Assembly (NCBI GenBank): GCA_016716835.1
Contig: JADJUW010000001.1
Location: 310,001-374,000, forward strand
Reading direction: 5' to 3'
DNA length: 64,000 bases
DNA from: Myxococcales bacterium
Lineage (GTDB): Bacteria > Myxococcota_A > Polyangia > Haliangiales > Haliangiaceae
Made by a program: the position numbers and the translations under genes. The number at the start of each line of letters is the position of its first letter. The stretch's first letter is position 1. Shown piece by piece: positions 1 to 12,231 of this stretch. Below the pieces are notes generated by a model. It was not told where the DNA came from. It did not search any database and saw nothing but the letters and a program-made list of their open reading frames with translations.

Positions 1-17
1 CTAAGGAGCGAAGCGAG
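1..17. repeat. Partial repeat tail at window edge
   Basis: The first 17 bases match 262-278 almost exactly (both read ctaaggagcgaagcga). At 258-270 this tail belongs to a small hairpin (gctcc / ggagc with a 3-base loop). The window therefore probably begins inside another copy of the repeat unit described at 57-120 and 185-278. The size of the full array cannot be judged from here. Confidence 0.55.
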
Positions 18-56
18 TCAGACGCGCCCCGATCACGGAACGTCGTGCCAGCTTAG

Positions 57-120
57 TTGCCGAAGGCCTCGAATCCCTTTGTTTTGTGCTTGCACAAAAC
101 GGCTGCGCCTCAGCGCAGCC
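57..120. repeat. Twin-hairpin repeat, copy 1
   Basis: A 28-base conserved head (57-84) is shared exactly with 185-212. Two adjacent perfect hairpins follow: gttttgtgc / gcacaaaac (81-89 with 92-100) and ggctgcgc / gcgcagcc (101-108 with 113-120). Copy 2 has the same layout with different stem bases. The function is unknown. It could be a REP-like element, a processed RNA, or part of tRNA 3' flanking structure. Confidence 0.7.
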
Positions 121-184
121 CGCCCGTGGTCGACGCACGGCCTTCTAGTCATTGGCCCCGTGATGGACGACCGTGACGGATTCG

Positions 185-278
185 TTGCCGAAGGCCTCGA
201 ATCCCTTTGTTTGGTGCTAGCTAGCACCAAACCGCTGCGCTAAAGCGCAGCGTTCCCGCTCCTAAGGAGCGAAGCGAC
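185..278. repeat. Twin-hairpin repeat, copy 2
   Basis: The head at 185-212 is identical to 57-84. A 24-base perfect palindrome follows (209-232), then the hairpin cgctgcgc / gcgcagcg (233-240 with 245-252), then a small hairpin (258-262 with 266-270) and a tail matching the window's first bases. Read on the minus strand, these hairpins lie directly downstream of tRNA-Gly and could act in its transcript's 3' processing or termination, although no T-run follows them. Confidence 0.7.
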
Positions 279-282
279 TTAG

Positions 283-354
<72 letters not shown>

Positions 355-370
355 AGTTTGTAGGCATAGG

Positions 371-400
371 CTTGTAGCGCTCGGCACGGCCTGGTGTCAA
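371..400 (-). promoter_or_regulatory. Promoter for tRNA-Gly
   Basis: On the minus strand a perfect -35 TTGACA (395-400) is separated by 18 bases from TACAAG as -10 (371-376). The mature tRNA starts 16 bases downstream of the -10. This fits sigma70-type spacing. The assignment is by inspection only. Confidence 0.6.
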
Positions 401-483
401 GCCGCACCCTGCGAATTTCAGCGCCGCGGAGCTGGCGAAAGGGCATCGCCGCCGCCCGAAGTTTGCTACGGTGAGAGCCATAT

Positions 484-2299
<1,816 letters not shown>

Positions 2300-2307
<8 letters not shown>

Positions 2308-2863
2308 GCGCCGCGCAACCGCCGCTGCTACTACCACCACACGCAAGCTGACGCATCTAAATGCGGCAGCCGAGGTGCACATGGTGGCGGTTGATGCCAA
2401 GGCCGAAACCCTACGCACCGCCACCGCCAGCGGCGTGGTGACCATGCGCGCCACCACCGTGGCCGCGCTGCGCGCCGGCACGCTCAAAAAAGGCGACGCG
2501 CTGGCGGTCGCACGCATCGCGGGGATTAACGGCGCCAAGCGCGCGGCTGATTTAATTCCGTTGTGCCATCCGCTCCGCCTCACCGGCATCGAGGTAGCGC
2601 TCGCCTTGCGCCCACGCGCGGTGGCGATCTCGGCGACCGTCCGCGCCTTTGATCGAACCGGCGTCGAGATGGAGGCCTTGGCCGCGGTCAGCGCCGCCGC
2701 GCTAACCATCTACGACATGTGCAAGAGCGTCGATAAGGACATGACGATTGCGAGCATCGCCGTCGACCATAAGGCTGGCGGGCGCTCGGGCACCTACCGT
2801 CGCGCCAGCGCGAGTGCGGCGCAAACGACTAAGCGACCACCAGCACGCCGGCCTGCACGGTGA
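2300..2863 (+). CDS. moaC: Cyclic pyranopterin monophosphate synthase MoaC
   Basis: Converts the MoaA product (3',8-cyclo-GTP) to cyclic pyranopterin monophosphate in molybdenum cofactor synthesis. Family motifs are clear: KGDALAVARIAGINGAKR, LIPLCHPL and MCKSVDKDM, ending with the conserved DHKAGGRSG segment. The proposed start is TTG at 2300, eight bases after AAGAG. GTG at 2291 is an alternative. Both overlap the glmS stop, so the pair is probably co-transcribed. The N-terminus (about 20 residues) is Thr/Ala-rich and not conserved, and the C-terminus has a short basic tail. The partner gene moaA is about 4.4 kb downstream, not adjacent. Confidence 0.93.
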
Positions 2864-3554
2864 CACCTGAGATTGTGCCAGCCACCTTGGCAACTTCGTC
2901 GGCCCGCTCCGCGAGTGCCACCTTGTGTTCGGCCAGCAGGCCGCAGACGCGGCGCTTGAAGCGCATCGATTCTTCTTCGGGACGTACCAGCGCATCAATG
3001 AGTTGAGCTTGACCGAGTGCCAGGCCGTGTTCGGCGAGGGCATCCGCCGCCGCGACGCGCACGTTTTCGTCAAAATCGCGTAGGTAAGGCACAACGCGTT
3101 GGCAGGCTGCCGTGGCGCCGTCGGCCTTCCATTCGGCGAGCCACCCGAGCAGGTCAAGCCGACGCTGGGGATCGCGCGTGTAGCCAGGCTTTTCGCTGGC
3201 AAGCACCTCATCGATAATTTCCATCACCCGCGGGCCGGTGGCCGCGCGCTGCACCACGCGCAGCGGCAGAGATAGCCCGAGCGACGTTTTCATATAGGTG
3301 CGAATGGCATCCAGACCGGGCTCGCCTTTTTCCACCAGCGTGTCGATGACCCACGGCTTCTCAATTTCGTCATCTGCCGTCATGTGAGTTGTGACGCCGA
3401 GGCGCTTGCAGAGCCCGACGAGCGCCGCGGGCGAGCCGTCGGTGGCGAGCTTGTTAAGCGCGTCAAAGCGGTCGAGGTGCTGCGCGAACTTATTGATCGC
3501 TTTTTCGATCGTGCGATCAAGCGATTTCTCTTTGGAGAACAAGCCAAATACCAT
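2829..3554 (-). CDS. HEAT-repeat-like protein of unknown function
   Basis: A 241-residue soluble, helix-rich protein with no signal peptide. The start (MVFGLFSKEKSLDRTIEKAINKF) is amphipathic. Around residues 150-200, segments such as VVPYLRDFDENVRVAAADALAEHG look like HEAT/ARM-type repeats, which usually mediate protein binding. Its 3' end overlaps the 3' end of moaC by 35 bases in convergent orientation. It is transcribed divergently from fusA across about 150 bp. No enzymatic motif is visible. The HEAT assignment rests on pattern recognition and needs a profile search. Confidence 0.75.
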   Translation of the reverse strand: MVFGLFSKEKSLDRTIEKAINKFAQHLDRFDALNKLATDGSPAALVGLCKRLGVTTHMTADDEIEKPWVIDTLVEKGEPGLDAIRTYMKTSLGLSLPLRVVQRAATGPRVMEIIDEVLASEKPGYTRDPQRRLDLLGWLAEWKADGATAACQRVVPYLRDFDENVRVAAADALAEHGLALGQAQLIDALVRPEEESMRFKRRVCGLLAEHKVALAERADEVAKVAGTISGVTVQAGVLVVA

Positions 3555-3706
3555 GGCGTTGTCTTACACCCCCGCCGGGCCGGTGAGAAGTGGCTGGAAG
3601 CGGCCAAACTCGGCGATCCCAGCCCGATCGGCGGGCCGCCGGCAGCCCGGCGCCTTTTGCCGAGCGGGGCTGCGTGCCGGATGCGGCGCTGTGATAAACA
3701 CCGGTC

Positions 3707-5737
<2,031 letters not shown>

Positions 5738-5816
5738 TCCACCTTCTATAACTACCTAGCGAACTGCGGTCGAGGGGCTCAAAAAACTCGCGCGCGCATG
5801 TAGGTGCCGCGACGAT

Positions 5817-6755
5817 GTGTGGGTGACGCGCGCCGCTATCGTTTCCAAATCTATCCCCGCGGCAACGCCCGCTGCGCCCAAGCGCACCCGGCGCGCGGCT
5901 GCTGACGCCAAGGCCGATGCGATCGCGCCAGCACCTGCCACGTTCGAGCCGGCCTCACCGATCATCAAGTGGGTCGGCGGCAAGGCGCGACTGCTCGACG
6001 TCATTGCGCGCAAGCTGCCTAAGACCATTGGCCACTACTTCGAACCCTTTTCCGGCGGCGCGGCGGTGTTTTTCTCGCTCGCTCCGGCGCGCGCGACGCT
6101 CGCTGATCAAAACCCCGATCTCATCGCGATGTATCAAGGCGTCGCCGACGATGTCGAGCGCGTGATCTGGTGGCTCGGCAAATTTCACCGCGCCCACGAC
6201 GAGGCGCACTACTACGAATTTCGCGCCGCGTGGAATAAGGCGCGCCACACCTGGGAGCTGGCTCGCCGTGCGGCGGGCTTTATCTATCTCAACAAGACTT
6301 GCTACAACGGGCTATGGCGGGTTAACCGCGCCGGGCACTACAACGTGCCAATGGGCCGCTATGCCAACCCAACTATTTGCGCCGCCGAGCCGCTGCGCCG
6401 CGCCGCCCGCCGCCTCGCGGGTACCAAGCTGCTGGTGGCCGATTTCGCGACCACCGTTGAGGGAGCCGGTCGTGGCGACGTCGTCTATTTTGATCCGCCG
6501 TACGTGCCGCTGACGCCGAGCGCCAACTTTACGTCCTACACCAAGGACGAGTTTGGCTATGAGGCGCAAGCCCGGCTCGCCGACGTCGCGCGCGATCTAA
6601 AGCGCCGCGGCGCGACGGTGATTCTCTCCAACAGCGATGCGCCGCTGGTGCACGAACTGTACCGAGATTTTTCTATCGAGCGCGTGCTTTGCAATCGCGC
6701 GGTCAACAGCAATGCCGCCAAGCGCGGGGCCATTTTTGAAGTGATTATTTCGTAA
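5817..6755 (+). CDS. DNA adenine methylase, Dam/D12 class
   Basis: N6-adenine methyltransferase acting on DNA with S-adenosylmethionine. After a low-complexity Ala/Arg-rich extension of about 45 residues, the SAM motif IKWVGGKARLL and YFEPFSGGAAVFF (motif I) appear. AGFIYLNKTCYNGLWRVN is typical of Dam, and the catalytic DPPY tetrad is present (VYFDPPYVPL). The length of 312 aa suits Dam-family enzymes. No restriction endonuclease gene is adjacent, so an orphan regulatory methylase is likely. The start is GTG; GTG 5823 is also possible. The target site cannot be told from sequence. Confidence 0.9.
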   Translation: MWVTRAAIVSKSIPAATPAAPKRTRRAAADAKADAIAPAPATFEPASPIIKWVGGKARLLDVIARKLPKTIGHYFEPFSGGAAVFFSLAPARATLADQNPDLIAMYQGVADDVERVIWWLGKFHRAHDEAHYYEFRAAWNKARHTWELARRAAGFIYLNKTCYNGLWRVNRAGHYNVPMGRYANPTICAAEPLRRAARRLAGTKLLVADFATTVEGAGRGDVVYFDPPYVPLTPSANFTSYTKDEFGYEAQARLADVARDLKRRGATVILSNSDAPLVHELYRDFSIERVLCNRAVNSNAAKRGAIFEVIIS

Positions 6756-6757
6756 CG

Positions 6758-7144
6758 CTACGCCAGCGACGTGGTCGTCAGGTAGTGCTTGGTGGTCGCG
6801 TCGAAATCGACCAAGACGCCCGCGGCATCGGCGGCGCGCGCAATGCGAATCAGATCATGCTTGTTGCCAGCCACGACCATGCGCGCTTCGACGTTTTCGA
6901 CGCCCGAGGCCGCCATAAACTGGCGCGCCTTGGCGACGTTTTTGAAACCGAGCAAGAGCGTCATATTTTCGCCGGTCTTGGCAAACAGCGGCACGCGGCC
7001 GTCGGCGTCTTGGTCGGGCAGCTCACCATTGTTGTCGGCGAGCAAAACCCAAAGCCCTTCGAAGGCCACCGTGGCGGGCGTGTTGCTCGCTGGCGGAGGC
7101 TGCGTGGGACGACGATCTGATGCAAATCGGGAACTTGGATACAT
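6758..7144 (-). CDS. Hypothetical protein, possibly SseB-like fold
   Basis: A 128-residue protein. The first 25 residues are Ser/Pro-rich, followed by a compact alpha/beta region: EGLWVLLADNNGELPD, then PLFAKTGENMTLLLGFKNVAKARQFM, then AADAAGVLVDFD. This order (strand, charged loop, value-and-field segment, helix) resembles small SseB-type domains, but the match is loose. There is no signal peptide. It is convergent with the methylase gene, with only 2 bp between stop codons, and divergent from moaA. The function is unknown. Confidence 0.65.
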   Translation of the reverse strand: MYPSSRFASDRRPTQPPPASNTPATVAFEGLWVLLADNNGELPDQDADGRVPLFAKTGENMTLLLGFKNVAKARQFMAASGVENVEARMVVAGNKHDLIRIARAADAAGVLVDFDATTKHYLTTTSLA

Positions 7145-7287
7145 ATTGGATTGCCCGCTTAGTCGTCGTTTTTAAGCGCGGTGTCAAGAACAAAGCTTCG
7201 CTCCGGCTGCAAATTTCTCGAAAACCGCAGCGGGTATCCGGCTGAACCACGGCGGGATTGCGGTTGACGCGCGGCCCTGCTCGCAGC

Positions 7288-8385
7288 ATGGTGCAGACGA
7301 TGCGTAGGGTCTCGTTGCCGGTTGTCACGGCCGCGCCACAAATGGCGGCGCGGCAGGCATATGCAGACGCGATCGATCCCAACGAAGCGACGGGCGCGCT
7401 GCGCGACGCCGAGGCGCGCTCGATCACCTATGTGCGGATCTCGGTGACCGATCGCTGCAACTATCGATGCGGTTACTGCATGCCAAAAGATGCCGCTACG
7501 CCTTCAGCCTTTGCGGCGCGCGCGGACCTTCTGCAATTCGAAGAGATTGCGACGCTGGTTACAACCTTTGCCGCCATGGGCGTCACCAAGATTCGCCTGA
7601 CTGGCGGCGAGCCCTTGGTAAGGGCTGACATCGAGCAACTCGTCGCCATGCTGGCACCATTGGTGCCGCGCGTGGTCATGACGACCAACGGTCACTTGCT
7701 AGCGCAAAAAGCCTCGGCGCTGGCGGCGGCGGGCTTGCGTGGCGTTAATGTTTCGCTCGACACGCTCGACCCGGTAGCATTTGCCGAGGTCACCGGCGGC
7801 GGCGATGTCGCGGCCGTCATCGCTGGCATCGATGCCGCGCTTGCCGCGGGCCTCACCGTAAAACTCAACGCCGTGCTCGATAGCCCGGCGCGCCTGGCGG
7901 AGGCCGCTGACCTCTGCGAATTCGCGTGGGAGCGCGGCATTTCGCCGCGGTTTATCGAAAAAATGCCGCTGTCGGCTGGCGCCTTCGTAACCTCGGCGCC
8001 GTTTGTCTCGGCGGCTGGGCTGCGTCAGCAGCTTACCGCCGCCTTTGGCAAATTAGAGCCGCAGACCCCACGCCTCGGCGACGATGGCCCCGCGCGTTAT
8101 TGGCAGATGGCGAGCTCGCCGACGCACGCGTTTGGCGTGATTTCGGCCATTAGCGACCATTTCTGCGCGACGTGCAATCGCGTTCGCGTCACCGCAACGG
8201 GGGCGCTGCACACCTGTCTTGGCTACGACGACGCCGTCGATTTGCGCGCGCTCTTGCGTGGAGGTGATCCCGCCTTGGTGCGGCGGGCCATTCATGCCGC
8301 AGTGGCCCAGAAGCGCGTTGGGCACATATTTGGCGACGACGGCACCGGCGGGCCCCAAAAACACATGATCGCCATGGGTGGCTGA
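7288..8385 (+). CDS. moaA: GTP 3',8-cyclase MoaA
   Basis: Radical-SAM enzyme for the first step of molybdenum cofactor synthesis. The SAM-type cluster motif CNYRCGYC follows a variable N-terminal region of about 50 residues. LTGGEPL and the second cluster region CATCNRVRVTATGALHTC are present. The C-terminus ends in Gly-Gly (MIAMGG), the conserved tail needed for catalysis in the family. ATG 7288 is taken as the start, but TTG 7258 and ATG 7342 are also in frame, so the first residues are uncertain. It is monocistronic here, with ccmE starting 69 bp downstream. Confidence 0.93.
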   Translation: MVQTMRRVSLPVVTAAPQMAARQAYADAIDPNEATGALRDAEARSITYVRISVTDRCNYRCGYCMPKDAATPSAFAARADLLQFEEIATLVTTFAAMGVTKIRLTGGEPLVRADIEQLVAMLAPLVPRVVMTTNGHLLAQKASALAAAGLRGVNVSLDTLDPVAFAEVTGGGDVAAVIAGIDAALAAGLTVKLNAVLDSPARLAEAADLCEFAWERGISPRFIEKMPLSAGAFVTSAPFVSAAGLRQQLTAAFGKLEPQTPRLGDDGPARYWQMASSPTHAFGVISAISDHFCATCNRVRVTATGALHTCLGYDDAVDLRALLRGGDPALVRRAIHAAVAQKRVGHIFGDDGTGGPQKHMIAMGG

Positions 8386-8454
8386 GGCCGCCCGCCCAGC
8401 GCGACTGGCCTAGGAATGGCGCTCGATTGTGCTACATTCTAACCAGGCGTACTT

Positions 8455-8964
8455 ATGACAAAAATTATCCTTTCCATTGTCGCGGTCATCGGCGCTGTGG
8501 GGTTTTTGTTTCTGTCGTCAAGCAGCAGCGCGTCGCACTACAAGATGGTCAACCAGCTAATGGATGACCCTTCACCATTTGTCGGCAAGACGCTGCGGGT
8601 GCACGGTCATGTCACCGAAGGCAGCATCAAGGAAGAGGTGCGCGGGCAAGACTGGACGCGCACCTTCGAGTTGCACGCCGGCGGCAAGACCATTGCCATC
8701 TCGCATGTGGGGCCGGCGCCCGATACGTTTCGCGACGGCTCCGAGGTCGTCGCGCTCGGTAAGCTAACTAAGCGTGGCGACAAGTTTGTCCTCGACGCGG
8801 TCGAACTCAGCGCCAAATGCCCCTCCAAGTACGAGGGCGCCGCGACCAACAAACAAAAATCACCCTTAATGCAATGGTCGACGCCGGCCACCGTGCCAAC
8901 CGCGGCGGCTGCACCTGCCCCCGCAGCTAGCGCGGCGGCGACGCCCCCGGCTCCTGGTTACTAA
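8455..8964 (+). CDS. ccmE: Cytochrome c maturation heme chaperone CcmE, CxxxY type
   Basis: Membrane-anchored periplasmic chaperone that carries heme covalently to the CcmF/H lyase. One N-terminal membrane anchor (residues about 3-20) is followed by an OB-fold domain with FVGKTLRVHGHV. The heme-binding motif is C122-P-S-K-Y126, that is CxxxY instead of the HxxxY of enterobacterial CcmE. This variant is known from archaea and some deltaproteobacteria. The C-terminal tail is Ala/Pro-rich. It is the first gene of the ccm operon, 20 bp before ccmF. Confidence 0.88.
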   Translation: MTKIILSIVAVIGAVGFLFLSSSSSASHYKMVNQLMDDPSPFVGKTLRVHGHVTEGSIKEEVRGQDWTRTFELHAGGKTIAISHVGPAPDTFRDGSEVVALGKLTKRGDKFVLDAVELSAKCPSKYEGAATNKQKSPLMQWSTPATVPTAAAAPAPAASAAATPPAPGY

Positions 8965-8984
8965 CCCGCACGAAAGCCACCGTC

Positions 8985-11747
8985 ATGGAACCCTCGCAAA
9001 CGGCCTCATCGCCGGTCGCCGTCGTCGGCACGATCGTCTTGCTGCTCGCCTTTGTCGTCGCGGCCTGGAGCGCGGGCGCTGGCATTGTCGGCAACATCCG
9101 CAAGGATCGCCGCCTCGTCATCAGTTCGGTCTACGGCCTGTACGGCTTTACCGCGCTGGCCGCGTTGGCCTCCGCGCTCATCATTTATGCGTTTGTCACC
9201 CACGACTACAGCATTCGCTACGTCGCGCTCACCAGCGATACCTCGATGCCGCTTTGGTACAAGATCACCGCGTTTTGGGGCGGGCTCGACGGCTCGCTGC
9301 TGTTTTGGGTGCTCGTGCTGGGCCTGTTTTCCGCCATCGCCGTGCGCATGAACTATCAGCAACACCGCGACATGATCGGGTATGTCGTCGCGACCATCAT
9401 GGTGGTGCAGCTGTTTTTCATGGCGCTACTGGTGTTCTCGAAAAACCCTTTCGCCACCTATCTGACGCAGGTGCCCATCGATGGCGAGGGGCTCAATCCG
9501 CTGCTGCAAAACTACTGGATGGTCATCCATCCGCCGACGCTCTACATCGGCTACGTCGCGGCGACCATTCCCTTTGCCTTTGCCATCGCGGCCCTGGCCT
9601 CGGGCCGGCTCGATGACGCGTGGATTCGCTCGGTTCGGTCGTGGATGCTGGTTTGCTTCTTCTTCCTCTCGCTCGGCCTGGTGCTCGGCGGGCGGTGGGC
9701 CTATGAGGAGCTAGGGTGGGGCGGCTATTGGGCGTGGGACCCGGTGGAAAATGCCGGCTTCATCCCGTGGTTCACGGCGACCGCATTTCTTCATAGCGCG
9801 ATCATTCAAGAGCAGCGCGGCATGCTCAAGGGGTGGAATCTCATCCTCGTGATCGCGACGTTTTTCCTGACGATTATGGGGACGTTTTGGACCCGCAGCG
9901 GCGTCGTGCAATCGGTGCACGCGTTTGGCGAAGACAACACCATGGCGCTGCAGTTTGTGCTGTTCATGGCGCTTATTTTGGTGGTGTCACTTGGCCTGGT
10001 GATTTACCGCAACCCGCGGCTGGCCGCCAAGCATCGGCTCGAATCCTACGCCTCGCGCGAGTTCGCCTTTTTGCTCAACAACTGGGTGCTCTTGGCCTGC
10101 GCCGCGTTTGTCATTTTTGCCACCATGTGGCCGACGCTGACCGAGGCGTATTTCGGCGAGCGCACAACGGTGGGCATTCCGTTTTTCAACAAGGGCATGG
10201 CGCCGCTCGGCATCGCGCTGCTGGTACTGGCAGGGGTCGCGCCGCTGCTCGCCTGGCGCAAGACCTCGCGCTCGCGGGTGTTTTCGCTGTTTGCGACGCC
10301 AGTTGGAGCGACCATCGTGGCGACGTTGGCCATGGCTATCTTCGTGCCCTATGCGCGCCACCTCACCGAGTACACCTTTGACTTGTCCGCGGCGCATCGA
10401 CGGGGCCTCTCGTTTTTGCCGCAGCAATGGGTGCTCGGCCTGCCGCTAGTGCTTTTAACTATCGCGGCAATCGTGTTTACGACGGCGAGCATTTTCCAAG
10501 AGTTCTGGCGCGGTACACGGGCGCGCTCGGCGAAGACCGGGCAAGACCCGTTCTCGTCGCTGCTTGGACTCATCCTCGGCAAGCGCCGCAAATACGGCGG
10601 CTACATCGTGCACCTCGGCATCGTCGTGCTGTTCGTGGGCTTTATCGGCAAGAACTACGACACCGATAAGAATTTCAGCATCAATGCGCCGGATGCCAAG
10701 CCAGCCGTCGATGGCCGCGCCCAAGGCGAGGCCTGGTTCGAAATGAAGGGGTATCGCTTTCACTACGAAGCGCTGCGCGAAGAGTTTGACGCGCGCAAGA
10801 AGTCGACCACTGCGCGGGTTTCGGTGTGGCGTGATGGCAAAAAGCTCGAAACGCTCGAGCCCGCGCAATGGAATTTCTTTAAGGGCGGCCAAATGACCAC
10901 CGAGGTCGCGATTCACGAGCAAATGTCGGAAGACGTCTACCTCGTCCTCACCGGCTTTAAGGGCCAGCTCGCCAGCTTCAAGGTTTACATTAATCCGCTG
11001 GTCAACTGGGTGTGGATCGGCTTTGTACTGTTTGCGTTTGGCTGCTTCGTTTGCATGATTCCGCAGCGCATCGTCGATTTGGCGACGGCGCGGCCGGTAA
11101 CGCGAACCAACAAGGTCGTCGATGCCGTCGCGGTCGTGCTGACGTTTCTCGGGGTGACGCTGACGTGCCTGCAGGTCGGCCTGGCCCAGCCGGCGGCGGT
11201 CCGCGAGCACGATTCGCAGCTCACCAATGCGCCGGCGCACATGGAAGGCGCCTCGGATAAATTCCGCCCCGATGCGCCCGAGGTGCCGCCTGCCATGCGG
11301 CCCGTGGCGGCCGACGTTATGAAGCAGCTGGTGTGCATGTGCGGCGGCTGCAAGCGCGAAAATATTCACGATTGCAAGTGCAGCTTTGCCGCCGATGAGC
11401 GCAAGAAGGTGCTCGCGATCTTGGCGACGCAAGACGTCTCGACGCCCGCGGGACGCAGCCAGGCGATCACCAACGTGCGCGCGGCGTTTAAGCGCGAGTA
11501 CGGCAGCGAGCAAGTGTTTGTCACGCCGACCAGCGCCTTGCCGTGGATGGTCCCATATGTCGCCATTGTCGTCGGCTTGGGCCTGCTGTTCATGGTGGGG
11601 CGCAAGTGGCGCACGCCGCCGCGTTCGTCGACACCAGTCGTCGCGCAGGCCGATGCCGCTGACGGCGACGCCGCAGCCGCCAAGCGAGCCAAAGACGAGG
11701 CGATGAAGCAACGCCTCAATGACGAGCTAGAGGATCTCGATGGCTAA
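8985..11747 (+). CDS. ccmF: CcmF-type cytochrome c heme lyase fused to a CcmH-like domain
   Basis: Integral membrane heme lyase that attaches heme to apocytochrome c. At 920 aa it is far longer than ordinary CcmF (about 650). Residues 1 to about 740 are CcmF, with many membrane spans and the tryptophan-rich WWD segment GWGGYWAWDPVENAGF. After about residue 760 comes a CcmH-like domain with the Cys motif LVCMCGGCKRENIHDCKC and the helical segment ERKKVLAIL, then another membrane span (VPYVAIVVGLGLLFMVG) and a charged tail. So lyase and thiol-handling parts are one polypeptide. It overlaps the next gene by 8 bases. Confidence 0.9.
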   Translation: MEPSQTASSPVAVVGTIVLLLAFVVAAWSAGAGIVGNIRKDRRLVISSVYGLYGFTALAALASALIIYAFVTHDYSIRYVALTSDTSMPLWYKITAFWGGLDGSLLFWVLVLGLFSAIAVRMNYQQHRDMIGYVVATIMVVQLFFMALLVFSKNPFATYLTQVPIDGEGLNPLLQNYWMVIHPPTLYIGYVAATIPFAFAIAALASGRLDDAWIRSVRSWMLVCFFFLSLGLVLGGRWAYEELGWGGYWAWDPVENAGFIPWFTATAFLHSAIIQEQRGMLKGWNLILVIATFFLTIMGTFWTRSGVVQSVHAFGEDNTMALQFVLFMALILVVSLGLVIYRNPRLAAKHRLESYASREFAFLLNNWVLLACAAFVIFATMWPTLTEAYFGERTTVGIPFFNKGMAPLGIALLVLAGVAPLLAWRKTSRSRVFSLFATPVGATIVATLAMAIFVPYARHLTEYTFDLSAAHRRGLSFLPQQWVLGLPLVLLTIAAIVFTTASIFQEFWRGTRARSAKTGQDPFSSLLGLILGKRRKYGGYIVHLGIVVLFVGFIGKNYDTDKNFSINAPDAKPAVDGRAQGEAWFEMKGYRFHYEALREEFDARKKSTTARVSVWRDGKKLETLEPAQWNFFKGGQMTTEVAIHEQMSEDVYLVLTGFKGQLASFKVYINPLVNWVWIGFVLFAFGCFVCMIPQRIVDLATARPVTRTNKVVDAVAVVLTFLGVTLTCLQVGLAQPAAVREHDSQLTNAPAHMEGASDKFRPDAPEVPPAMRPVAADVMKQLVCMCGGCKRENIHDCKCSFAADERKKVLAILATQDVSTPAGRSQAITNVRAAFKREYGSEQVFVTPTSALPWMVPYVAIVVGLGLLFMVGRKWRTPPRSSTPVVAQADAADGDAAAAKRAKDEAMKQRLNDELEDLDG

Positions 11748-12231
11748 AGGGGCCTGGTCCTACCGGCGCTACGCTACGTTAGGCGCCCTGGCGTTGGGTT
11801 GGGTGTTCGTGCTGGCGCAGCATAATTTCCGCTTCACGCCCTCGGCGGTCATGCTCGGACTGGCTTGGCTTTGCCTGGTATGGTCGATCCAAACCGTCTG
11901 GGCCATGGCGGACGCCGCGGCGTCGCCAACCGATCGCGCAAGTTGGTGGCGGCACAAGACCCCCAAGCAAGAGCTTAAACTGCAAAAGGCGTCGCTGCTG
12001 CGTGCCCTCAAAGAGATCGAATTTGATCGCGATACCGGCAAGCTCTCGGCGCAGGATGCCGAATCGTTGGCCGCCACGTATCGCCAAGATGCCATCGAAG
12101 TCATGCGGCAGCTCGACGCCTTGGATGCCTCGGCCGATGCCTCGGTGCATGGCGAGATTAAGGCCGAGCTCGCGCGCCGGAGGGCAGCGGCGGGCAAGGG
12201 CACGAGCGGCAAGAAGGCGGCGTCAACATGA
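11740..12231 (+). CDS. CcmI-like membrane protein of the ccm operon
   Basis: A 163-residue protein with two predicted membrane helices near the N-terminus (about 12-25 and 35-55) and a cytoplasmic or periplasmic coiled helix. The helix carries LQKASLLRALKEIEFDRDTGKLSAQD. This KxxLLRxIKELEFDxxxGKLS pattern is the recurring signature of CcmI-type or CcmH/I-associated proteins near cytochrome biogenesis genes. The C-terminus is Lys/Ala-rich. It starts inside the end of ccmF and overlaps the next gene by 4 bases, so translational coupling is likely. Confidence 0.78.
   Translation: MAKGAWSYRRYATLGALALGWVFVLAQHNFRFTPSAVMLGLAWLCLVWSIQTVWAMADAAASPTDRASWWRHKTPKQELKLQKASLLRALKEIEFDRDTGKLSAQDAESLAATYRQDAIEVMRQLDALDASADASVHGEIKAELARRRAAAGKGTSGKKAAST

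Noticed and set aside
57..84. Repeat head as a tRNA gene or tRNA-derived attachment site
   Set aside because: It shares only tcgaatcccttt with the tRNA T-arm and no acceptor, D or anticodon arms are present. No integrase was found near it.
10455..11711. A 418-aa minus frame opposite ccmF
   Set aside because: Shadow of ccmF. No signal, motif or plausible start context.
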